The notes under the pieces were generated by a model. It made no database searches. It was not told the DNA's origin and worked only from the letters and a program-made list of their open reading frames with translations. From Actinomycetes bacterium (GTDB lineage Bacteria; Actinomycetota; Acidimicrobiia; Acidimicrobiales; Acidimicrobiaceae), in NCBI GenBank assembly GCA_021823045.1, contig JAKAPB010000016.1:1-12710 (forward strand): DNA of 12,710 nt, in the 5' to 3' direction. A program made the position numbers and the translations under genes. Below are positions 1-6,768 of the stretch, one piece after another. Within the stretch, counting starts at the first letter, position 1; each line of letters opens with the position of its first letter.

Positions 1-486
1 CTTTGCCGACAATGTCCTTCGCACTGACTCCGGTCAACTCCTCCATCGCCCGATTCCAGAAGGTCACCTTGCCAGCTTTATCAACTACGAACGTCGGGTC
101 TGGTAGAAGACTGATGATATTTTCAAGGCGTGCCTGAGATTCCCTCACGGCCTGTTCGGCCTGTTTATGGGAGCTAATGTCACGTACGGATTCGATGGCT
201 CCTACGACCTGTCCCCTCGAATCATAAATTGCGGCTGCGACGGCGAATATGGTCTTGCCGTAAACCGGCGGTGTTGTCTCAACTGCGAAATATGTCTTTT
301 CACGGATCAAAATACTGGAATATTCGGCTTCAAGCTCCTCATTTGGGCTAAGAACTAAATCGATAAGTAGCGGTCTCTTGTCTCCATAAAAAGGAAGGGC
401 GTATTCATGGTCGCCCTTGCCGACAATGTCCTTCGCCCGGACTCCGGTTAGCTCCTCCATCGCCCGATTCCAGAAGGTCACCTTGC
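1..486 (-). repeat. Internal direct repeat encoding two PAS cores
   Basis: The stretch 1-72 matches 415-486 at about 67 of 72 positions by eye, an offset of exactly 414 bp (138 codons). Both copies encode the PAS core KVTFWNRAMEELTG followed by AKDIVGK. Similarity falls quickly outside the core. This indicates a tandem PAS duplication within the gene, with the core kept nearly identical at DNA level. Confidence 0.8.
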
Positions 487-1060
487 CCTGTTCGTCTATG
501 ACAAAAGTCGCGTCCGGCAGAAACTCTAAAATCTCGCTCAGCCGATCCTTGGACTCCTTCAGGCCATCTTCCACCGCCAATCTCGCCGTCAAGTCCGTCA
601 CCGTCACGCACGACGCAAGAAAAGCGCCAGAGTCATCAAGTAATGTCGACCAGTTGAGTCGACAATGAACTCGCCTGCCGTCTTTATGGGTTAATTCAGC
701 TTCGCAAAGTACTCGATCGTGGTCATCGCGCTTCTCGACCAATGCCAAAAAGGCAGTCTGGACTTCGGGAGAAAAGAGCTTTAGCGCGGAAGATCCTAAC
801 AACTCGGCCTTGGCATATCCAAGCATTTTGCAAAAAGCAGTGTTGGCGTCGATCGTCGCCAATTCCGGGGACAGAATCCAGACCCCCTCCGACGTCGCCT
901 CAAGGACTTTGGCACAAAGCGTTTCAACGGGGACATCGAAGGCCGTCCGCCCTTCGGACAACCGCACTGCTTCTCTCCTAAGAATCGCATTTTCGACCTT
1001 TAGCTCGGATATCTCCCGGAGCAATTCATCGACGCTTCTGGGGTCACCATTCAATTGCAT
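1..1060 (-). CDS. Multi-PAS sensory protein, N-terminal part (cut by the left edge)
   Basis: Partial gene; 353 codons are visible with no stop, so the C-terminus and any output domain (histidine kinase, GGDEF, other) lie outside the window. The ATG at 1060 is preceded directly by an in-frame TGA, so it is the earliest ATG possible; the ribosome site is weak. Residues about 8-35 are heptad-rich (DELLREISELKVENAILRRE), a likely short coiled coil. PAS 1 (about 45-165) carries LEATSEGVWILSPE and NTAFCKMLGYAKAELLG. PAS 2 (about 180-300) carries FLPDATFVIDEQGKVTFWN, RAMEELTGVRAKDIVGKGD and ALPFYGDKRPLLIDLVL. PAS 3 (about 318 onward) repeats the same core and is truncated. Helical linkers (SHKQAEQAVRESQARLE) join the domains. 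PAS domains sense ligands, redox state or light; no cofactor-binding residue identifies the signal here. No membrane segment is visible, so this part is probably cytoplasmic. It is divergent from the protease gene. PAS identity is secure; the function of the whole protein is unknown. Confidence 0.88.
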   Translation of the reverse strand, partial: MQLNGDPRSVDELLREISELKVENAILRREAVRLSEGRTAFDVPVETLCAKVLEATSEGVWILSPELATIDANTAFCKMLGYAKAELLGSSALKLFSPEVQTAFLALVEKRDDHDRVLCEAELTHKDGRRVHCRLNWSTLLDDSGAFLASCVTVTDLTARLAVEDGLKESKDRLSEILEFLPDATFVIDEQGKVTFWNRAMEELTGVRAKDIVGKGDHEYALPFYGDKRPLLIDLVLSPNEELEAEYSSILIREKTYFAVETTPPVYGKTIFAVAAAIYDSRGQVVGAIESVRDISSHKQAEQAVRESQARLENIISLLPDPTFVVDKAGKVTFWNRAMEELTGVSAKDIVGK

Positions 1061-1145
1061 TCAATAGTTCTCGGTACCATGAGCCGCTCAGATAAGGACA
1101 TATCTGTCATTTATCCCCGCCAACGAGGATCTTATCTAAGGAAGA

Positions 1146-1177
1146 TGATCAAGGCGAAACCGATCTCGCCTTGATCA
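1146..1177. repeat. Perfect 12-bp inverted repeat, 8-nt spacer
   Basis: Left arm TGATCAAGGCGA (1146-1157), spacer AACCGATC (1158-1165), right arm TCGCCTTGATCA (1166-1177). Each arm itself ends in the palindrome TGATCA. No T-run follows on either strand, so a factor-independent terminator is unlikely. Its position about 85 bp upstream of the PAS gene and 365 bp upstream of the protease gene suits an operator or a structured leader. The function is inferred; the symmetry is directly visible. Confidence 0.75.
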
Positions 1178-1495
1178 CTTCATCGATTAGCGAGCACCGG
1201 GTGCAACGGGAAGAATACTGTAAGAGTCCCAATGCCCGTCTACCCTTCATTACCAGCCAATGCCTTGAAGTATTCCACTGCTTTCCTCGATCTAAGGCGA
1301 GCATCTCGTCGAGGCGCAATAGCTCAGAATTCGCTACATGGCTAGACCCAATCTCTGGCCAAACTGGCCGAATGAAAAGAATCTATAGCTCTCAACTGTC
1401 TAGAAGAAACTACCAAGAATACTCGAAAGAAATGGCCCAGCTCCGAGTAGTTTACCTGCGACTAAAAGCGCTGTGTGATAAAAATCAAGGCTGGT

Positions 1496-1517
1496 ACAGT
1501 AGAGACTGTTTTATACT
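1496..1517 (+). promoter_or_regulatory. Possible promoter -10 box with adjacent dyad for the protease gene
   Basis: TATACT at 1512-1517 lies 24 bases before the ATG at 1542. A dyad ACAGT-AGAG-ACTGT (1496-1509) sits immediately upstream of it, where a regulator could overlap the promoter. No good -35 hexamer is seen 16-18 bases upstream, so this is a weak candidate. An SD-like AGGATTAGAG (1531-1540) directly precedes the ATG. Confidence 0.25.
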
Positions 1518-1541
1518 TGCAACGCCATACAGGATTAGAGA

Positions 1542-4500
1542 ATGAATAAGATTTCGAGACAGAACCTTAGTACCTCTATTCTTTTTGCTCCACGCAAACT
1601 TCTATTGCTTGTCATTCCATTTCTCGCCATCCTGACCTTACTACCCTCAAAGCCAGCATCGGCCACCAATTCTCTTGCAGTTCTAGGTCCCGACTTCACC
1701 CCCGCACCTTCTTGGGTCAAAGTACAAGGGGCAGCACCAAGCAGTGAGACGATGCAAATAAGTTTGATCCTAAAAACCAACCCTGCGCTTCAAAGCTATG
1801 CCAGCGAGGTCAACACTCCAGGTAACCCGAACTACCACCGGTACTTGACCCACCAAGAGATAGGTCAGAAATTCGGACAGGCTCAGTCGACAATCAACGC
1901 TATCGATGCCTACTTCACCTCCAAGGGGCTCACCACTAGAGCGGGGGTAGGCAGGATGAGCATAAAACTATCCGGCCCGGCGTCTTCGGTCGAGAGTGCC
2001 TTTGGCACTTTGGTTCAGATGGTGTCAATACCCGGCATCGGAATGCGGCCCGAGGCGACTAGAGTTCCGTCCCTACCCCAAAGTTTTGCAAACGACATCC
2101 AAAGTATCGTCGGCTTGTCAGATTATTTGAAGTTCAAACCGGGACTGATTACCCGCCCCAAGCTCTCACCGACCACGTCCGGGGCCTCCCTGGTCCCTGC
2201 AACCACCCCAAGCTCTCCCGTTTCTACCTGCCAAAGTGCAAGACTGGGGGTCTCAATGGAAGGTTGGTCTCCAAACTCACCATCGGTACTTGGTTATGAC
2301 TATCAAATGGATCCCTTCTATTCGACCGGATATTTCGGACAGGGCCAAACGGTCGCATTTTTGGAGTTTGCCACCTATAACCCTTCTGACATTACTAACT
2401 TTGAGAACTGTTTTGGATCTTCCGCCACCTTGATGAGTCCAGTCTTGGTCGATGGCGGGGCATCGAGCACCAATTCCGGACACAGTGAAGCTACCGGAGA
2501 CCTTGAAACCGTCGCTTCGCTAGCCCCCGACGCAAGTCTCGAAGTCTATAGCGCTCCAAATAGCTCAACGGGCTTCCTCGACGCTGTCTCGCAATGGGTC
2601 TCACAAGATAATGCAGCGATAATGTCTAACTCTTGGGACCTTTGCGAGGCGGGAAAGTCAGCCCTGGCTCAGTCGCTAAACACATATTTTGCGGCGGCAG
2701 CTATCCAAGGGCAGACATTTGTCTCCGCATCCGGAGACAGCGGCTCTCAATGTTCTGGTTCGCTTTCAGTTACTATCCCAGCTGACTCCCCCAATGTACT
2801 AGCAGTAGGAGGAACATCACTCCCTGGATATTTCGGTCCGGGCGAGACCACCTGGAACAGTCCCTCTGGGGCTTCGGGCGGAGGGGTATCTACAGCGTTT
2901 ACACTCCCTGGATATCAAAGTGCGCTGGGCGCTCTAAGCACTCCGGCGAGTACCGACTACTCGACCAATTGTCCGACTTCAAGCTACCCCAACGGCTGTC
3001 GAATGGTACCTGACGTATCGGCGTCAGCCGACCCAGCTTACGGGTACTACACCTACTGCACCAGCTGCACCTCGATAAGCAACTGGTCGGAGATCGGTGG
3101 AACATCGATGTCTACACCGCTTTGGGCCGCGGGCCTTAGTCTGATTAATCAGGCCTGCTACTCGACCAAGGGAAATTTAGGACTCGCCAACTCTGTCCTT
3201 TATCCAATGGCTGGTACGGCCGCATTCAATGACATCACGGCCGGGAACAATGACGTTTCGGCTTTAACCGGCTATAACACCCCATACTACTCCGCCGCGC
3301 CCGGCTACGATATGGTTACGGGCCTCGGCACTCCCAACTTTGCCACTATTGCAGAGCAGTACTGCAGTCCAGCATTCGCCCCGACCCTCGCGCTTTCCAG
3401 CACGAGTTCGACATTTCAACAGACCAGCCCTGGGGGCTCCACCCTAGAACAATTCACGCTAAAAAACGTCGGGTTTAGCAGTATCGCTGAACCGGGCCTT
3501 ACGGCCATTTCGATATCAGGTATCGACCCCGGTCAGTTCGGCATTGTTTCATCTTCATCGACCTGCTCCACCGCTAACACCCTCGTTCCCGGCGGAACAT
3601 GCGCAATTGCAGTCTCGTATAATCCAACGTATTACGGAACGGCCGAGGCTACCCTTAGCGTAGCTAGCTCATCATCGAACTCCCCGGCAATCAGCCTCGT
3701 TGGAGATACACCTACCTTGCAGTTGACCAGCCCGAACAACTCGATATCCATCACTGCTTACCTTGGCTCTCAAACGACGGCTTCTACATCACTGTCACTC
3801 ACAAACAGTACGAGCTATCCGCTTCAGCTAGGAAATCCTTCTTTCTTAATCACCGGCACCAATCCATCTGCATTCGGTGTTGGTTCATCGAGCACGTGTT
3901 CTGGGACCATTGCAGCGAGCACGACTTGTTCCCTAGAGATCGTCTATGCCACACAGGCTTCCCCGACCGCCGACTCGGCCCAGCTGAGCTTGATTGATGG
4001 ACTCGGAGACAGCTACGCTACGCTTTCTCTCGTCGGAACCACCAAGTATCCATACCTGACCATTGCCAGCGGCACATTTAGTCCCTCGGGCTCCGTCACC
4101 GTCGGTGGATCCGCTTCCAGCACTATCACGGTGACCGCAAATGGAGGGTCAATCGCGCTGTCGTCGCCGCCAATTTCGCTCACTGCCGTCGTCGGGTCCA
4201 GCGACTACGGCTATTCGATAACAAGTGACTCGTGCGAAGCTAGTGGAGTTCCCCTCACTCTTACCGATGGACAAAGCTGTAGCGTTGGCGTCCTTTTCGC
4301 ACCCGGCGCTGCCGGAACCTTCAATGCAGATCTGAGCGCAAACACCGCAAGTCCCTTGAGCCCAGCGGCAACTTCACTAGACGAAACAGCGGTAGTCCCT
4401 ACAGGCTCTACTGGATCTTTACTCTCGGTAAATCCAACTACCCTAGACTTTGGTCAAGTTGCAATTGGATCATCACAAAGCGAAACTTTAACCATTTCAG

Positions 4501-5564
4501 CTGAATATGCAGCTTTGGTTTTGGACCAAGGATATCTGTCGTCACTGCCGATGGGCTATTCAATTTCACCCAATGGAACAACCTGCTCAAATAACCTGCT
4601 CATACCGGCCAATGGCTCCTGCGTGGTCGACATCGTCTTTTCGCCCGCGAACACAACGACTGTCGATGGAACATCAACGATAAGTACTCAGCCAACCCAG
4701 AGTCCAGCCGTAGTTGTTCAATTGAGCGGAAATGGTTATACACCAACTCCTGTGCCCAGCCCTGCCCCAGCGCCCGCTCCAGCGCCAACTACGACCACGA
4801 CGACATCTTCGACGACTACAACGACCCTCACCACAACACCCACCCCAGTGCCCGCTCCAGCGCCAACACCGATCGGTGAAATACTGGCATCTCCGACCGG
4901 ACAAGTAACGGCAATAGGGGGAGCAACGAACTACGGTTCTGTGACGGCTCGGCTAAATAAGCCAATCGTAAATGCGGCGCTGACCCCGGATGGCAAGGGG
5001 TACTGGCTGGTCGCTTCGGACGGCGGGGTCTTCAGCTTTGGTGACGCCAATTTCTACGGATCGACCGGGGCGATGGTCCTCAACAAGCCGATCGTCAACA
5101 TGGCTCCGACCCCGGATGGCAAGGGGTACTGGCTGGTCGCTTCGGACGGCGGGGTCTTCAGCTTTGGTGACGCCAATTTCTACGGATCGACCGGGGCGAT
5201 GCTCCTCAACAAGCCGATCGTCAACATGGCTCCGACCCCGGATGGCAAGGGGTACTGGCTGGTCGCTTCGGACGGCGGGGTCTTCAGCTTTGGTGACGCC
5301 AATTTCTACGGATCGACCGGGGCGATGCTCCTCAACAAGCCGATCGTCAACATGGCTCCGACCCCGGATGGCAAGGGGTACTGGCTGGTCGCTTCGGACG
5401 GCGGGGTCTTCAGCTTTGGTGACGCCAATTTCTACGGATCGACCGGAAACCTCCAGTTGAGTTCGCCTGCCTTGGCGATCAAAGCTTCACCAGACGGAAA
5501 GGGCTACACGATATATACTGCCGACGGACAATTCTTCAACTTCGGCGATGCTTCAACTTCCTAG
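1542..5564 (+). CDS. Secreted S53 (kumamolisin/sedolisin-type) serine-carboxyl protease with ASH-type modules and C-terminal 42-aa repeats
   Basis: Predicted exported acid endopeptidase of MEROPS family S53. Residues 1-41 form a signal peptide (basic start, hydrophobic LLLLVIPFLAILTLL, cleavage after ASA). Residues about 50-200 are the pro-kumamolisin activation domain (NYHRYLTHQEIGQKFG). The catalytic domain spans about 225-608: E316 and D320 (the E-x-x-x-D pair in HSEATGDLE), D399 (SASGDSG, oxyanion Asp) and nucleophile S522 (GGTSMSTP) are all present, as are the Ca-site segments FNDITAG (D564) and PGYDMVTGLG (D590). Enzyme activity is therefore expected. Four Ig-like modules of choice-of-anchor/ASH type follow (about 613-722, 724-832, 837-950, 958-1064), each with one Cys pair (675/687, 786/796, 898/913, 1015/1027). 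A Pro/Thr-rich linker (about 1066-1110) leads to tandem 42-aa repeats ending at 1340. This is far longer than the usual 500-700 residues of the family. The ATG at 1542 has an SD-like AGGATTAGAG and begins the signal peptide. It is probably secreted or wall-attached, with protein degradation at low pH; this role is inferred from the family. Confidence 0.93.
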   Translation: MNKISRQNLSTSILFAPRKLLLLVIPFLAILTLLPSKPASATNSLAVLGPDFTPAPSWVKVQGAAPSSETMQISLILKTNPALQSYASEVNTPGNPNYHRYLTHQEIGQKFGQAQSTINAIDAYFTSKGLTTRAGVGRMSIKLSGPASSVESAFGTLVQMVSIPGIGMRPEATRVPSLPQSFANDIQSIVGLSDYLKFKPGLITRPKLSPTTSGASLVPATTPSSPVSTCQSARLGVSMEGWSPNSPSVLGYDYQMDPFYSTGYFGQGQTVAFLEFATYNPSDITNFENCFGSSATLMSPVLVDGGASSTNSGHSEATGDLETVASLAPDASLEVYSAPNSSTGFLDAVSQWVSQDNAAIMSNSWDLCEAGKSALAQSLNTYFAAAAIQGQTFVSASGDSGSQCSGSLSVTIPADSPNVLAVGGTSLPGYFGPGETTWNSPSGASGGGVSTAFTLPGYQSALGALSTPASTDYSTNCPTSSYPNGCRMVPDVSASADPAYGYYTYCTSCTSISNWSEIGGTSMSTPLWAAGLSLINQACYSTKGNLGLANSVLYPMAGTAAFNDITAGNNDVSALTGYNTPYYSAAPGYDMVTGLGTPNFATIAEQYCSPAFAPTLALSSTSSTFQQTSPGGSTLEQFTLKNVGFSSIAEPGLTAISISGIDPGQFGIVSSSSTCSTANTLVPGGTCAIAVSYNPTYYGTAEATLSVASSSSNSPAISLVGDTPTLQLTSPNNSISITAYLGSQTTASTSLSLTNSTSYPLQLGNPSFLITGTNPSAFGVGSSSTCSGTIAASTTCSLEIVYATQASPTADSAQLSLIDGLGDSYATLSLVGTTKYPYLTIASGTFSPSGSVTVGGSASSTITVTANGGSIALSSPPISLTAVVGSSDYGYSITSDSCEASGVPLTLTDGQSCSVGVLFAPGAAGTFNADLSANTASPLSPAATSLDETAVVPTGSTGSLLSVNPTTLDFGQVAIGSSQSETLTISAEYAALVLDQGYLSSLPMGYSISPNGTTCSNNLLIPANGSCVVDIVFSPANTTTVDGTSTISTQPTQSPAVVVQLSGNGYTPTPVPSPAPAPAPAPTTTTTTSSTTTTTLTTTPTPVPAPAPTPIGEILASPTGQVTAIGGATNYGSVTARLNKPIVNAALTPDGKGYWLVASDGGVFSFGDANFYGSTGAMVLNKPIVNMAPTPDGKGYWLVASDGGVFSFGDANFYGSTGAMLLNKPIVNMAPTPDGKGYWLVASDGGVFSFGDANFYGSTGAMLLNKPIVNMAPTPDGKGYWLVASDGGVFSFGDANFYGSTGNLQLSSPALAIKASPDGKGYTIYTADGQFFNFGDASTS
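4741..4870 (+). repeat. Low-complexity Pro/Ala/Thr-rich linker coding tract
   Basis: This in-frame tract encodes PSPAPAPAPAP, then a run of Thr with a few Ser, then a second PTPVPAPAPTP block. It joins the Ig-like modules to the C-terminal repeats. Such linkers are typical extended, often glycosylated spacers between catalytic and wall-binding parts of actinobacterial exoproteins; glycosylation here is inference only. Confidence 0.8.
4962..5465 (+). repeat. Four tandem 126-bp (42-aa) repeats, nearly identical at DNA level
   Basis: Units start at 4962, 5088, 5214 and 5340 (period exactly 126 bp). Each encodes PIVNMAPTPDGKGYWLVASD followed by GGVFSFGDANFYGSTGAM and a short joint. The second and third units look identical; the first has a divergent beginning (PIVNAALTP) and reads GAMVLNK instead of GAMLLNK; the fourth diverges at its tail (GNLQLSS). 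A degenerate half unit precedes them (GQVTAIGGATNYGSVTARLN, residues 1120-1139) and a degenerate unit follows (SPDGKGYTIYTADGQFFNFG, residues 1316-1335). Residues with the four full units are 1141-1308. I associate this repeat type with surface proteins of Acidimicrobiia. The near-perfect DNA identity means recent duplication or continuing gene conversion. Confidence 0.95.
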
Positions 5565-5606
5565 GTGATCTATCGAATTGGCAACGCTTTGGCAGACCAC
5601 CACTCA

Positions 5607-5620
5607 TTACTGATCAGTAA
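5607..5620. repeat. 14-bp perfect palindrome in the convergent gap
   Basis: TTACTGATCAGTAA reads the same on both strands, with no spacer. It lies between the ends of the protease gene and the hydrogenase operon. No function can be assigned; it may be part of the 3'-end structure or a protein-binding site. Confidence 0.5.
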
Positions 5621-5643
5621 AGCTCGGACGATCAGTTTCGCAA

Positions 5644-5675
5644 AGTCGACTCGAACGGTCGACTGAGCAGTTTTA
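5644..5675. terminator. Hairpin between convergent genes, possible terminator
   Basis: Perfect stem AGTCGAC (5644-5650) / GTCGACT (5658-5664) with a 7-nt loop. On the plus strand it is followed six bases later by TTTT (5671-5674), a weak factor-independent terminator shape for the protease gene. On the minus strand it sits about 15 bases after the stop of the last operon gene but without a clear T-run. It could serve both directions weakly. Confidence 0.4.
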
Positions 5676-5678
5676 GAA

Positions 5679-6473
5679 CTAGGTCAACTTCTTTGCCCGC
5701 TGAGGTAGGGAGTTGACAGCGCTAATTATCGAAGCTGTAGTGGACCGTAACTGAAGAAGCGAATAAACTTCAACTCTCTCGCACAACCATCCCCAATGCG
5801 AAGTCACCCAGTCCCCTACTTGAAGTCGATCACTAGCTCCAAGTAGACCCTCGGCTGATCCCGGCGGAATATGCACTTTTTCTATTCGCTCTTCGCCAAG
5901 GGAGAGTCTCCAGCCATCGAAAGCTAGAAATTGACTTGCCACCATGATTGCGTCAGAGGAAATCGACATAACCCGTCCCCAGCGAATCCGGCACTGCTCC
6001 AATATCTGCAAAGGACCTTCGGTGTGCTTATTTCTTAATACTCCAAGCCATGGATAGATCGCAAAGACGTGGAAGTTATGATGCAACGTCGCACCGTGCA
6101 ACAAGGGGTAGGTAAGGTCCTCGACCGATCTACCGAAGCGCTGCTCAAAACGGACGATCGTAGAATTGGCGAAGGCCTCCACTGCTACGCTGGCAAGCAG
6201 CTCATTGCCAACCCAGTAGGCCGATACTACCCTCTGATCCAATGGATCAGCCAGCTCATTCGCCTCTGCGATCAACTCAAGATACGGCCAAGCCGCGCTG
6301 AACTGTCGCGCAAGGGGTCGTATCTCTTCCGGAGTGGCACTGCCCGAAGCAAAGAGTAACTTCCCAGCGGCATCCTCTGGTCCGCAATACCCAAGTTCAT
6401 TAGGGGGAAATGCGTAACGGGCAAATAGTAATGGGCCTATTTCCGACCCAGTAAGCCCCGGGCGTTCAATCAA
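5679..6473 (-). CDS. Hydrogenase-operon protein of unknown function (DUF6390-like)
   Basis: Last gene of the hydrogenase operon; uncharacterised. The N-terminal signature PLLFARYAFPPNELGYCGPE resembles the actinobacterial family I know as DUF6390, found beside hydrogenase genes (from memory, not searched). It is soluble-looking, with no signal peptide or convincing membrane helix, and contains one Cys in LGYCGP plus several His (GATLHHNFHVFAIYPWLG). Start choice: the TTG at 6473 lies two bases after the hypC stop and has GGAGTCGGAG ending five bases upstream, giving 264 residues. An upstream in-frame TTG at 6512 would add 13 residues (277 in all) inside hypC and has no ribosome site, so I prefer 6473. 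Tight spacing to hypC suggests a role in making or handling the hydrogenase. No catalytic motif is recognisable. Confidence 0.78.
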   Translation of the reverse strand: MIERPGLTGSEIGPLLFARYAFPPNELGYCGPEDAAGKLLFASGSATPEEIRPLARQFSAAWPYLELIAEANELADPLDQRVVSAYWVGNELLASVAVEAFANSTIVRFEQRFGRSVEDLTYPLLHGATLHHNFHVFAIYPWLGVLRNKHTEGPLQILEQCRIRWGRVMSISSDAIMVASQFLAFDGWRLSLGEERIEKVHIPPGSAEGLLGASDRLQVGDWVTSHWGWLCERVEVYSLLQLRSTTASIISAVNSLPQRAKKLT

Positions 6474-6475
6474 GC

Positions 6476-6733
6476 CTACTCCGACTCCAACACGGGATCC
6501 ATCTGGCCCCAAGTCTTGTCTATGTCCTGCAACTCCTTGATCGCCGCCTCGACTTCCAATGCCTCATCGTCATCAAGAATCTGAATCACCATCCCCGCAT
6601 GGACTAGCACCTTGTCTCCAAGAGCGATCTCAGGAAAAAGTAATGCATTGTATCCTCGCCTGTGTCCGGCGATATCGACCCATGCCACTGGGCCGTCGAC
6701 TTCCAACACCTTGGCCAGAACACTGACACACAT
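6476..6733 (-). CDS. hypC: HypC/HybG/HupF-family hydrogenase maturation chaperone
   Basis: 85 residues, the usual size for HypC. It begins with Met-Cys (MCVSVLAKVLEVDG), and Cys2 is the family's essential residue, which with HypD holds the Fe(CN)2CO group and escorts it to the large-subunit precursor. The small OB-like core follows (AWVDIAGHRRGYNALLFPEI, then GDKVLVHAGMVIQILDDDEA), matching the family's GD-x-V-x-VH-x-G-x-A/V pattern. The acidic C-terminal tail is helical. The ATG at 6733 has GAGGTG a few bases upstream. It lies 35 bases after the upstream unknown gene. Its partner HypD is not in the window. The first residues (MCVSVLAKV) depart from the common MC-x-x-IP-x-KV, as the Pro is absent. 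Confidence 0.93.
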   Translation of the reverse strand: MCVSVLAKVLEVDGPVAWVDIAGHRRGYNALLFPEIALGDKVLVHAGMVIQILDDDEALEVEAAIKELQDIDKTWGQMDPVLESE

Positions 6734-6768
6734 CTCACACCTCAGTCAACGTAGCCCGCACTAGCGAA

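Larger units (their letters stand above)
1061..1541. other. Divergent intergenic region (PAS gene / protease gene)
   Basis: About 480 bases separate the divergent starts. I see no convincing gene. A 124-codon TTG-initiated frame (1171-1545, plus strand) overlaps the protease start by ATGA, but its product has no recognisable domain, its start codon lies inside the right arm of the inverted repeat at 1146-1177, and it has no evident ribosome site. The region holds that inverted repeat, a small dyad CAGATA-N6-TATCTG at 1089-1106 close to the PAS gene start, and a small dyad ACAGT-N4-ACTGT at 1496-1509 next to a possible -10 box for the protease. It probably contains promoters for both genes. 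One stretch near 1313 looks superficially like a tRNA 5' end but has no TΨC arm. Confidence 0.6.

Noticed and set aside
405..990. Several open frames on both strands across the left end
   Set aside because: They conflict with the continuous PAS frame on the minus strand, which has clear domain signatures and no stop.
1310..1380. tRNA-like start GGCGCAATAGCTCAG
   Set aside because: No D-loop GG, no anticodon stem in register and no TΨC arm follow; it is not a tRNA.
1171..1545. 124-codon plus-strand frame overlapping the protease start by ATGA
   Set aside because: TTG start lies inside the inverted-repeat arm, no ribosome site, and the product has no domain or family resemblance; the overlap is probably chance.
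4990..5460. 156-codon frame made of a repeated peptide (ARGTGWSLRTAGSS)
   Set aside because: It is the +1-shifted reading of the 126-bp repeats inside the protease; its apparent periodicity is inherited from the real frame.
6474..6512. Longer start (TTG at 6512) for the DUF6390-like gene
   Set aside because: It would extend 37 bases into hypC without a ribosome site, whereas the TTG at 6473 has GGAG at ideal spacing right after the hypC stop.
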